From assembly GCA_035444205.1 (NCBI GenBank), contig DAOMOD010000211.1, positions 1 to 7,175 on the forward strand: DNA of 7,175 bases, written 5' to 3'. Below the pieces are notes generated by a model that saw only the letters and a program-made list of their open reading frames with translations, did not search any database and was not told the origin of the DNA. Below are positions 1 to 6,471 of this stretch, in pieces; the first letter of the stretch is position 1; every line of letters begins with the position of its first letter. The position numbers and the translations under genes were made by a program. This DNA is from DAOMOD01 sp035444205. Its GTDB lineage: Bacteria > Pseudomonadota > Gammaproteobacteria > Xanthomonadales > BPKI01.

Positions 1-1212
1 CAGCCGGTCGATCAGCCGGCGGCCGGGTCACCCGCCGAAAATGAAGACGGCGCACCAGCGACCGGCGGCGTCGAGGCCGCGCCGCCCGCCAGTGCCGGCG
101 CGGGCGCCCAGGGCACGCCGGTCGACCGCGCCGCCTTGCTGGCCGAGCTGCACGAGCTGCAGGCCAGCATCCAGGCGGTGCAGGGCGAGTCGCCGCTGAT
201 CCTGCCTTCGGTCGATGCGCAGGCCGTGTCCTCGGTGGTGGCCGACTGGACCGGCATCCCGGTCGGCCGCATGCAGCGCAACGAGATCGAGACCGTGCTG
301 AAGCTGCCGCAGCTGCTGGCGCAGCGCGTGATCGGCCAGGACCACGCGATGGAGATGATCGCCAAGCGCATCCAGACCTCGCGCGCCGGCCTCGACAACC
401 CGCAGAAGCCGATCGGCGTGTTCATGCTGGCCGGCACTTCCGGCGTCGGCAAGACCGAGACCGCCATCGCGCTGGCCGAGGCGCTGTACGGTGGCGAGCA
501 GAACATGATCGTGATCAACATGAGCGAGTACCAGGAGGCGCACACCGTCTCCTCGCTCAAGGGCGCGCCGCCGGGCTATGTCGGCTACGGCGAGGGCGGC
601 GTGCTGACCGAGGCGGTGCGCCGCCGGCCCTACAGCGTGGTGCTGCTCGACGAGGTCGAGAAGGCACACCCCGACGTGCACGAGCTGTTCTTCCAGGTGT
701 TCGACAAGGGCTTCATGGAGGACGGCGAGGGTCGCGGCATCGACTTCAAGAACACGCTGATCCTGCTGACCACCAACGCCGGCACCGAGCTGATCGCCAG
801 CATGTGCAAGGACCCCGAACTCACGCCCGACCCCGAGGCCATGGCCAAGGCGCTGCGCGAGCCGCTGCTGAAGATCTTCCCGCCGGCGCTGCTGGGCCGG
901 CTGGTGACCATCCCGTACTACCCCTTGAGCGACGAGATGCTCGGCAAGATCGTGGTGCTGCAGCTCGGCCGCATCAAGAAGCGCATCGAGACGCGCTACC
1001 AGATCCCGTTCGACTACGGCGACGACGTCGTCAAGCTGGTGGTCAGCCGCTGCACCGAAAGCGAATCGGGCGGCCGCATGATCGACGCCATCCTCACCAA
1101 CACCATGCTGCCGGACATCAGCCGCGAGTTCCTGAACCGGATGATGGAAAGCCAGCCCATCACGCGCGTGAAGGTGGGCGTGGCGGACGGGCAGTTCAGC
1201 TACGAGTTCTGA
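1..1212 (+). CDS. clpV: T6SS AAA+ ATPase ClpV/TssH, C-terminal part (5' end outside window)
   Basis: ClpV is the cytoplasmic AAA+ unfoldase that pulls apart the contracted TssB/TssC sheath so its subunits can be reused. The visible 403 residues are open from base 1 and end at TGA 1210-1212. ClpV proteins are usually near 900 residues, so the N-domain, the first ATPase ring (D1) and most of the middle domain lie upstream. Fragment residues 1-45 form an Ala/Pro/Gly-rich acidic linker. Next come a short helical stretch and the WTGIPVGRM signature that opens the second ATPase ring (D2). D2 appears intact: Walker A GTSGVGKT at 145-152 (K151), pore-loop GYVGYGEGG near 192, Walker B LLDE ending D217-E218, sensor-1 N259, a likely arginine finger R300 in LLGRL, and sensor-2 GGRMID with R359. 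The Clp-family identity is certain; ClpV rather than ClpB follows from the T6SS neighbours. The next gene starts only 4 bases after the stop, suggesting one transcript. Confidence 0.96.
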   Translation, partial: QPVDQPAAGSPAENEDGAPATGGVEAAPPASAGAGAQGTPVDRAALLAELHELQASIQAVQGESPLILPSVDAQAVSSVVADWTGIPVGRMQRNEIETVLKLPQLLAQRVIGQDHAMEMIAKRIQTSRAGLDNPQKPIGVFMLAGTSGVGKTETAIALAEALYGGEQNMIVINMSEYQEAHTVSSLKGAPPGYVGYGEGGVLTEAVRRRPYSVVLLDEVEKAHPDVHELFFQVFDKGFMEDGEGRGIDFKNTLILLTTNAGTELIASMCKDPELTPDPEAMAKALREPLLKIFPPALLGRLVTIPYYPLSDEMLGKIVVLQLGRIKKRIETRYQIPFDYGDDVVKLVVSRCTESESGGRMIDAILTNTMLPDISREFLNRMMESQPITRVKVGVADGQFSYEF

Positions 1213-1216
1213 GCCC

Positions 1217-2359
1217 ATGCCTGCCATCAACTATGCCAACCTCGGTCTGGACAGGAAGCTGAACGAGATCGTGATGGCCGGCAGCCACGATGCCGGCATC
1301 ACCTCCGGCGCGGCCAACGTCATGACCCAGAGTCTCGACATCGGTGGCCAGGCTGCCGCCGGCGTGAGGATCTTCGACCTGCGCATCGCTGCCTTCGCGT
1401 CGGGCACGCGGGCCGGTGGCGTCAAGGAAGTCCGGCTGCAGGCCTACCACGGCTCGCTGAAGAACGAGACCAAGACACGCCGCCTCGAGGGCTTGCGCAA
1501 CAGCGAGTCCCTCACGCGCAGCAAGATGAAGCTCGGTGATGTCGGTGAGGGTCTGGACGGCATGCTGGCGCAGGCGGCGGGTTTCGTGCGAAACAACCCC
1601 AGCGAGTTCCTGCTGCTGAAGTTCGACAAGTGCACCAACTGGGGGCTGATCGCCGACAGCTGCGTCCGCCTTCTGGGCGACACGATCTACAGGGGTATCG
1701 GCAGCCTCAACACCAAGACCTTGCGCGAGCTGGCCGGCAAGGTCGTCCCCCTGTTCACCACGCAGGGCCTGGCCGAGGTGCGGTCCGGGTTCCCGCCCGG
1801 CAGCGGGATACTGGGTATCAGCAATCTCGCGAGCGGCGGCAGTTACGACCCCAACTACAACGGCCTGCAGTACTTCGGCAAGGGCGGCACCTCGGTCACC
1901 AGGCCGTTCGGAAAGATCGGTCAGAACCTCGGCAAGCAAACCGACCTGATGCAGTGCGCCGCCGCCGCCTGCGACCCGGCCGTGATGGGGATGATGTACT
2001 GGACCTCCACCGGCATCTTCGAAAGCATCCGCAAGCGCAACGACCGGATGTGGAACGGCACCAACGTGGCATCGCTGAACCGCATGTGGACGAACGGTCT
2101 GTCCGACGCCATCGAATCACGCATCGCCACCAGCGTGGACCCGGCGACCTACGCCGCCGGCAGCTTGCTGAAGGCGTTCATGCCGAACATCGTGATGATC
2201 GACTTCGCCGACCCGGGCAAGTGCCAGCACATCTACGGGCTCAACCACGTCGCCGCCACCGCGCTCACCGATGCGGCGCGGGCCGTGGAGCGCGACGTCG
2301 GCGTGGCACGCCGGGCCTACGCCCAGCTGCAGCAGAACACCAGGCAGCGCCTGCCCTGA
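1217..2359 (+). CDS. PI-PLC-like phosphodiesterase, putative T6SS effector
   Basis: This 380-residue protein resembles the PI-PLC X-domain / GDPD-like TIM-barrel phosphodiesterases. The known active-site pattern of bacterial PI-PLC can be followed in order: AGSHDAG (H24, D25), GVRIFDLRI (D54, R56), AYHGS (H78, the second catalytic His), then NNPSEFLLLKF (126-136), a conserved barrel strand region, and late VMIDFAD (D329). H24 and H78 would be the general base and acid for phosphodiester cleavage. There is no signal peptide or membrane segment, and there are five Cys. Bacterial PI-PLCs are near 300 residues and secreted through Sec; this one is longer and lacks a leader, as expected of a T6SS cargo. 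It sits between clpV and vgrG, 4 bases from the former and 88 from the latter. No strong Shine-Dalgarno precedes ATG 1217, so coupling to clpV is likely. The fold call is fairly firm; the effector role and lipid substrate are inferred. Confidence 0.8.
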   Translation: MPAINYANLGLDRKLNEIVMAGSHDAGITSGAANVMTQSLDIGGQAAAGVRIFDLRIAAFASGTRAGGVKEVRLQAYHGSLKNETKTRRLEGLRNSESLTRSKMKLGDVGEGLDGMLAQAAGFVRNNPSEFLLLKFDKCTNWGLIADSCVRLLGDTIYRGIGSLNTKTLRELAGKVVPLFTTQGLAEVRSGFPPGSGILGISNLASGGSYDPNYNGLQYFGKGGTSVTRPFGKIGQNLGKQTDLMQCAAAACDPAVMGMMYWTSTGIFESIRKRNDRMWNGTNVASLNRMWTNGLSDAIESRIATSVDPATYAAGSLLKAFMPNIVMIDFADPGKCQHIYGLNHVAATALTDAARAVERDVGVARRAYAQLQQNTRQRLP

Positions 2360-2432
2360 GACGGGGGACTTCCGGCATGAGGACAGCACGACCCTGGATC
2401 GTCTTGATGGACCATCGCGCGCACGCTTGAAC

Positions 2433-2436
2433 GGAG
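2433..2436 (+). promoter_or_regulatory. Ribosome binding site of vgrG
   Basis: GGAG, 11 bases before ATG 2448. The reading frame is open far upstream, back into the PI-PLC-like gene, so this site helps fix the start. The protein from 2448 begins MADHKF and runs directly into the VgrG N-terminal domain, whereas the upstream extension has no VgrG character. Confidence 0.55.
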
Positions 2437-2447
2437 ACACCGCTTCC

Positions 2448-5207
2448 ATGGCCGACCACAAGTTCATCATCAAGGGCGACGCGCCGGCGGTGCCGGACCT
2501 GGCGTTCTGGAACCTGATCGGGCACGAGGGTCTGTCGCGTCCTTCGGTCTACGAACTGACCGTGCTGTCCAAGCGCCAGACCATCGATGCCAGGGAAATC
2601 CTGGGCTTTGCCTTCGACGTCGAAGTGGAGTTCCACGGCCCGCAGGACAGCGGTCCGTACAAACGCCATTGCCACGGCCACGCGGTGCGCTTTCATCGCG
2701 TGCGCCAGTTGGGGCGGTTCTTTGAATACCGCATCACCCTGCGCTCCTGGTTCTGGCTGCTGACCAAGCGCCAGAACTCGCGCATCTTCCAGGACCAGGA
2801 TGTCAAGGCGATCGTGGTCGAGGTGCTGGGCGACAGCCCGATCACCAGGTTCGTCAAGCTCGACGACAGCAAGGTCACGGGAGAGCACAAGCCGCACCGC
2901 TACTGCGTCCAGTTCCAGGAGACCGATTTCCAGTTCATCTCGCGCCTGCTGGAGGAGGAGGGCATCTACTACTGGTTCGATGCCCACGACGCGCCGGGCA
3001 CCATGCGACTGTCCGACGACAGCCTGTCGGCGCATGACCCGCTGCCGGTGAAACCGGATCTGATCTACGTGCCGCTGCGGCGCAGCGAGGTGCGCTCCAA
3101 TGAAATCAGCGAGTGGATCGCGGGCAAGCGCTTCCAGGCCGGCAAGTTCGCTGCCGCGGACAGCGATTTCAAGAAGATCACACGCCCGCTCCGTGACCAG
3201 AAAGCCGATCCCGATGTGCATGAACTCGCCGACCTGGAGATGTTCGAGTTTCCGGGTGACTACTTCGAACCGGGCGATGGCGAGAAAGTCGCCCGCTTGC
3301 GGATGGAGGAAATCAAGTCCACGCGCGACCGCGAATTCGCCATCACCGACTGGCCGGATGTGGCCGTGGGGCGGCGCTTCAGCTACCGCGGTGACCCCGA
3401 CGACGCGCGCAACGGCTCTTATCTGATCGCTTCCAGCACCTTCATCCTCGCCCACCGGGGCTACGAGGGCGACGGCGCGCCCGAATGGCATCACGTGAGC
3501 ATGCGGGCGCTGCGCGACATGGTGGAAGAGGATGCCTTCAACGCCGGCAACCTCGACCTGCTGCTGGACGCGTTCGACCGCCGCGGCGACCAGTGGCAGG
3601 GCCGCGGCGGCGTCAGCCTGTTCGTCAATTCGGTGCTGCCCGTGGCTGTCTCCTACCGGCCGCAACGCCTCACGCCGCGCGTGGCCATGCCCGGGCCGCA
3701 GACCGCCATCGTGGTCGGACGCGAAGGCCAGGAACTCGACGTCGACGAGCACGGTCGCGTCAAGGTGCAGTTCCACTGGGACCGCTACGGCCGGCACGAC
3801 GAGAAATCCACCTGCTGGGTGCGTGTGTCCCAGCCCTGGGCCGGCATGAGCTGGGGCGGCTACTTCGCGCCGCGCATCGGCCAGGAGGTGCTGGTCGAGT
3901 TCCTCAACGGCGACCCGGATCGACCGATCATCACCGGCCGTGTCTACAACGACAAGCAGCGCATCCCGTACAAGTCGCCTACGCACAGCGGCTTCAAGAC
4001 GCGCTCCACGCCCAATGGCGGCGTCAACAACTTCAACGAACTGCGCTTCCAGGACAAGATGGGCGGCGAGCAGGTGTTCATTCATGCCGAGCGCAGGATG
4101 GACATTCGGGTCAAGAAGAACAAGTACGAGACGGTACAGGGGAGCAGTCAGACGCTGATCGGCGGCGCGCATGCGTTGACGGTGGGCGATGCTTTCGACC
4201 TGCACGCCAAGAGCGACGTGTTCGCGCGCGCTGGTGGCAAGGTCGATTTCAGTTGCGGCAAGGCGCTGTCGATCAACGTTGGCGCGGCTTCCGGCCAGCA
4301 TGCCTCCGGCCCCTACGAACTCAATGCGCGAAAAGTGACCATCGAGGCGTTGACGTCGATTGTCCTCAAGGTTGGCAGCAGCTTCATCGAGGTCTCGCCG
4401 ATGGGTGTTGCCATGGTGGGACCGATGATCAGAATCAACTCGGGTGGCAGCGCGAGCGGCACAGGCCCGCTTGATACGGAGGATCCATTGGACGCTGCCG
4501 GCGCCGATACCGGCGAACCCGGTTATCTCGAGAAGCTGCCGCGCGGTGGCGCCAAGCCGAGTCGCAAGCGCCGCAGCAGCAACGGCTACCATGCGCGCGA
4601 AGTGGCGTTGCAGGCGGACGGATCCTTTAGCTATGGGGGACCGGGCATCCGTGTTGCGGGCGGGTCGGAGTTCGTCGGCCAGACCCTGCAGACCCTGGCC
4701 TCGCTGGATGGCACGCCGACCGGTCATCAGCTGATCGATAACCTGCAGTCAAACGGTCACACTGTTCGCATCGTGGAGAACAATGCCGTTGCGACGGCTG
4801 GCGGCGGTGGCATGTGTACCACGTTGACCGCCAACGGGTTCCCTGCCGGTACGAATGTCGCCATGCCAACTGGTGTCGAGCAATCGGATGGCTCCGGTAG
4901 CGATTCGGAAGTCAACTGGCTGCCCGGCAACAATGGCCAGTTCACGGATGCGAACGGGGACGTCCATACCCAGACCGACGAAGCGCTGTTGGGGCATGAA
5001 TTGATCCACGCCGACAACAATGCGCGTGGCGACAACTTGGCTGCTGTGCCTGATCCGAGCGACAGTACCGGTAACCAGGAGGAATCGCGGACCATTGGCA
5101 TCAATGATCACGCCGGCGAGGAGGTCTCCGAGAACAATATCTTGCGTGACCAGGGTCAGGATTGGCGTCGAACCGACCATGATTCAAGTGCCGTGGCCGT
5201 GCCCTAG
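2448..5207 (+). CDS. vgrG: VgrG/TssI spike protein with C-terminal M91-like zinc metallopeptidase toxin domain
   Basis: VgrG trimers form the spike at the tip of the T6SS tube. This 919-residue copy is an 'evolved' VgrG carrying its own effector. Residues 1 to about 400 are the gp27-like base. About 414-510 is the gp5-like OB fold, with the family signature GRVKVQFHWDRYG from 436 and an ending like GDPDRPIITGRVYN. A repetitive gp5/DUF2345-like beta region follows to about 670. An acidic then basic linker (RKRR at 706-709) leads to a separate domain, about 725-919. That domain has LLGHELIHA with H850, E851 and H854, a possible third zinc ligand at E878 or E879 in QEESRTIG, and a later EN...R segment (E895, N896, R900). 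This layout matches the M91 (NleD-type) effector peptidases, and P. aeruginosa VgrG2b is a known VgrG carrying a C-terminal zinc protease. The VgrG core is certain; the protease class rests on motif spacing. No DUF4123, DUF1795 or DUF2169 adaptor gene is visible. A small exported protein follows. Confidence 0.95.
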   Translation: MADHKFIIKGDAPAVPDLAFWNLIGHEGLSRPSVYELTVLSKRQTIDAREILGFAFDVEVEFHGPQDSGPYKRHCHGHAVRFHRVRQLGRFFEYRITLRSWFWLLTKRQNSRIFQDQDVKAIVVEVLGDSPITRFVKLDDSKVTGEHKPHRYCVQFQETDFQFISRLLEEEGIYYWFDAHDAPGTMRLSDDSLSAHDPLPVKPDLIYVPLRRSEVRSNEISEWIAGKRFQAGKFAAADSDFKKITRPLRDQKADPDVHELADLEMFEFPGDYFEPGDGEKVARLRMEEIKSTRDREFAITDWPDVAVGRRFSYRGDPDDARNGSYLIASSTFILAHRGYEGDGAPEWHHVSMRALRDMVEEDAFNAGNLDLLLDAFDRRGDQWQGRGGVSLFVNSVLPVAVSYRPQRLTPRVAMPGPQTAIVVGREGQELDVDEHGRVKVQFHWDRYGRHDEKSTCWVRVSQPWAGMSWGGYFAPRIGQEVLVEFLNGDPDRPIITGRVYNDKQRIPYKSPTHSGFKTRSTPNGGVNNFNELRFQDKMGGEQVFIHAERRMDIRVKKNKYETVQGSSQTLIGGAHALTVGDAFDLHAKSDVFARAGGKVDFSCGKALSINVGAASGQHASGPYELNARKVTIEALTSIVLKVGSSFIEVSPMGVAMVGPMIRINSGGSASGTGPLDTEDPLDAAGADTGEPGYLEKLPRGGAKPSRKRRSSNGYHAREVALQADGSFSYGGPGIRVAGGSEFVGQTLQTLASLDGTPTGHQLIDNLQSNGHTVRIVENNAVATAGGGGMCTTLTANGFPAGTNVAMPTGVEQSDGSGSDSEVNWLPGNNGQFTDANGDVHTQTDEALLGHELIHADNNARGDNLAAVPDPSDSTGNQEESRTIGINDHAGEEVSENNILRDQGQDWRRTDHDSSAVAVP
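4620..5204 (+). other. M91-like zinc metallopeptidase domain of VgrG (toxin part)
   Basis: Domain-level entry for VgrG residues about 725-918. It begins after the basic linker with a beta-type stretch (FSYGGPGIRVAGG), then a helix-like TGHQLIDNLQ segment typical of the M91 N-terminal part. A Gly-rich loop precedes the zinc helix. HELIH (850-854) supplies two His ligands and the catalytic Glu851. E878 or E879, 24-25 residues after H854, is the best candidate third ligand, as expected of a gluzincin. M91 proteases such as NleD cut host signalling kinases when delivered by type III secretion, while the VgrG2b protease acts in the bacterial periplasm; the target here is unknown. All expected motifs are intact, so I see no sign of inactivation. 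Confidence 0.78.
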
Positions 5208-5209
5208 GG
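5206..5209 (+). promoter_or_regulatory. Ribosome binding site deciding the start of the exported partner gene
   Basis: AGGG overlaps the vgrG stop codon (TAG 5205-5207) and lies 8 bases before GTG 5218. The other in-frame starts have poorer sites: ATG 5179 has only an AGGA about 17 bases upstream, and ATG 5236 would remove the charged start of the signal peptide. Overlap with the vgrG stop suggests translational coupling of toxin and partner. Confidence 0.5.
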
Positions 5210-5217
5210 TGCTTGGT

Positions 5218-5871
5218 GTGCAACGTCTTGGCCAGATGGTGCTGGCTTGCCTGAGTTTTGGAGCAATGATGATGTCCCAGATCGCATACGCGCTCGAATT
5301 GAATGCCGAAGTGGTATCGCAGACGCCCCAGCAACTGACGCTTCGCTATCAGACCCTGAACAGATCGGAGGATCTCGTCTACTTGTTTGTACCCGTGCTG
5401 CACTTTGTTTCGGGGGCGACAGCCGTGAAGTTGGCGACATCGGGGTGGTTGTCGTTGGAAGGCCAGCACACGGCGCGGTTGACCATGGGCCTGGTGGCGC
5501 CACCAGCGTATATTTCCGTGGCGCGGCGGCCGCCGCCCGTGGTGACGCCAGTTGCTGCTGGGAAAACACATGAGGGCTTGATTGAGCTGCCCTTGCCACT
5601 GCTCGAAAGCAGCCCGTACTTCGCGTCGCAGGAGTGTGCGCCGCCGCAGTTGCGCTCGATTGTCGAGATGCGTGTCGAGATCGGCTGGGTTGAGGCGCGA
5701 TCGAACATGGCGTTCCAGAACGTAAAGATCGAGGATCGGGATTACCAGCGCCTCATGGGCGGCTGGGGTGCGCCGACCCAGCGCGTGAGTACGGCTTCGG
5801 TGCCGGTGCGCGGCGTGGCTCTGTGCCCCAATTCAGCGGAAAGATTCGATCGAGCGCAACTCCAGCCATAG
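5218..5871 (+). CDS. Small exported protein, candidate periplasmic immunity protein for the VgrG metallopeptidase
   Basis: I do not recognise a named family. From GTG 5218 the protein has 217 residues and opens with a clean Sec signal peptide: a short basic start (QRLGQ), a hydrophobic core (MVLACLSFGAMMMS) and an SQIAYA cleavage site before LELNAE. The mature part looks beta-rich, with alternating hydrophobic residues, a Pro-rich patch (RRPPPVVTP) and two Cys (ECAPP and ALCPNS) that could form a periplasmic disulfide. There are no catalytic motifs and no transmembrane helix after the leader. It starts 10 bases after vgrG stops and ends 11 bases before the PAAR gene. A gene placed directly after a toxin-bearing VgrG, encoding an exported protein, is the classic immunity position; the immunity protein of P. 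aeruginosa VgrG2b is likewise periplasmic. ATG 5179 is an alternative start, giving 230 residues and a 29-base overlap with vgrG. The gene and its export are well supported; the immunity role is inferred from position. Confidence 0.72.
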   Translation: MQRLGQMVLACLSFGAMMMSQIAYALELNAEVVSQTPQQLTLRYQTLNRSEDLVYLFVPVLHFVSGATAVKLATSGWLSLEGQHTARLTMGLVAPPAYISVARRPPPVVTPVAAGKTHEGLIELPLPLLESSPYFASQECAPPQLRSIVEMRVEIGWVEARSNMAFQNVKIEDRDYQRLMGGWGAPTQRVSTASVPVRGVALCPNSAERFDRAQLQP

Positions 5872-5882
5872 CACGCCAAACC

Positions 5883-6326
5883 ATGCCCACAGGCCCCGCC
5901 GCCCGCATTCTCGACTCGGTCGTGCACCCGACGCCGCCGATGCTGACCGGCGGACCCGGCAGCCTCACGGTGCTGATCGGCGGTCTGCCGGCCTGGCGTG
6001 GGCTCCCGCTGGCCATGGTGGCGGCTTTGCAGGCCAACAAGGCCGCCAGCACGGCCAGGGTCAACGCGGCCAAGGGCACGCCGGCCGGCCCCGGAGTCGA
6101 GGCTGCGGAGATGGCAGCCATGTCGGCGCTGATTGCGGGGATGGCGGCGGTCGGCGCCGACGTGCACGCCTGCGTGCTGCACGGCGCGGGCGTGGTGACC
6201 ACGGGTTCCGCCACGGTCATGATCGACAACATGCCGGCCTGCCGCATGGGCGACTCGATCCTGGAGGCGCTGGGGCCGCCCAACGTCATCGTCAAGGGCC
6301 AGGCCAACGTGATCATCGGCGGCTGA
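5883..6326 (+). CDS. PAAR-domain spike-tip protein
   Basis: PAAR proteins form the sharp zinc-bound cone on the VgrG trimer and help recruit effectors. This 147-residue protein starts MPTGPAAR and carries the paired family motifs: HPTPPMLTGGPGS near the N-terminus and GAGVVTTGSATVMIDNMPAC near the C-terminus. Likely zinc ligands are H15, H95, H100 and C120. A plain PAAR domain is about 95 residues. Here an Ala-rich, probably helical insert (about 42-90) separates the two halves. There is no fused toxin domain. ATG 5883 was chosen because the PAAR motif begins right there; an in-frame GTG at 5823 would add 20 residues inside the preceding gene with no family character. I see no clear Shine-Dalgarno, so translation is probably coupled to the upstream gene, 11 bases away. 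PAAR identity is firm. Pairing with this VgrG is inferred from adjacency. Confidence 0.94.
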   Translation: MPTGPAARILDSVVHPTPPMLTGGPGSLTVLIGGLPAWRGLPLAMVAALQANKAASTARVNAAKGTPAGPGVEAAEMAAMSALIAGMAAVGADVHACVLHGAGVVTTGSATVMIDNMPACRMGDSILEALGPPNVIVKGQANVIIGG

Positions 6327-6359
6327 TTCGGGTGTGGCAGGCAGCCTGGGCCTCCGGCC

Positions 6360-6380
6360 GCATGGGCGATGCGCCTATGC
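6360..6380 (+). terminator. Possible terminator-like hairpin after the PAAR gene
   Basis: A 9-bp stem (6360-6368 with 6372-6380) closes a 3-base loop and contains one G-T wobble. It lies 33 bases after the PAAR stop and just ahead of a possible promoter. There is no T-run after it, so it is not a standard intrinsic terminator. It may only attenuate transcription or act as a 3' end stabiliser. Confidence 0.35.
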
Positions 6381-6392
6381 CTAAAGCCAATC

Positions 6393-6421
6393 TTGTCAGG
6401 GTGGCCCGCGGGGGCAATACT
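6393..6421 (+). promoter_or_regulatory. Possible sigma-70 promoter for the FHA gene
   Basis: TTGTCA (6393-6398, five of six matches to the -35 consensus) is followed after 17 bases by AATACT (6416-6421, four of six matches to the -10 consensus). The predicted start of transcription is near 6428, giving a leader of about 44 bases before ATG 6472. The hairpin just upstream supports a transcription boundary. In GC-rich genomes such matches are suggestive only. Apart from this and the hairpin, I see nothing else in the 145-base gap. Confidence 0.4.
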
Positions 6422-6459
6422 GCGCTGGTGCTTGCCAACCAGCCCTTGCGTGGCTCGCC

Positions 6460-6464
6460 AGGAG
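6460..6464 (+). promoter_or_regulatory. Ribosome binding site of the FHA gene
   Basis: AGGAG with 7 bases to ATG 6472, the strongest Shine-Dalgarno in the window. It fixes the start of the FHA gene and fits a gene that is translated independently of the upstream operon. Confidence 0.75.
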
Positions 6465-6471
6465 TCAGTCG

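Noticed and set aside
28..1230. 400-codon open frame on the minus strand opposite clpV
   Set aside because: Low-complexity composition and complete overlap with the conserved ClpV D2 domain.
2377..2430. 17-codon open frame in the gap before vgrG (begins MRTARPW), with a G-rich stretch upstream
   Set aside because: Too short to judge, no recognisable leader-peptide pattern, and no attenuator-like hairpin beside it.
2271..2447. Upstream extension of the vgrG frame into the PI-PLC-like gene
   Set aside because: The added 59 residues overlap a real gene in another frame and have no VgrG character; ATG 2448 has a GGAG site.
2265..4727. 820-codon open frame on the minus strand
   Set aside because: It lies antisense to vgrG, whose protein is clearly a VgrG. 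The predicted minus-strand product is a His/Arg/Ala-rich mix without domain motifs, typical of a shadow frame in GC-rich DNA.
5020..5217. Upstream extension of the exported-protein frame inside vgrG
   Set aside because: It would bury the signal peptide within an Arg-rich stretch read from the vgrG toxin domain. GTG 5218 with AGGG gives a normal leader.
6338..6348. Short inverted repeat CAGGC-A-GCCTG after the PAAR gene
   Set aside because: With a usable loop only 4 bp can pair; too small to call an operator or terminator.
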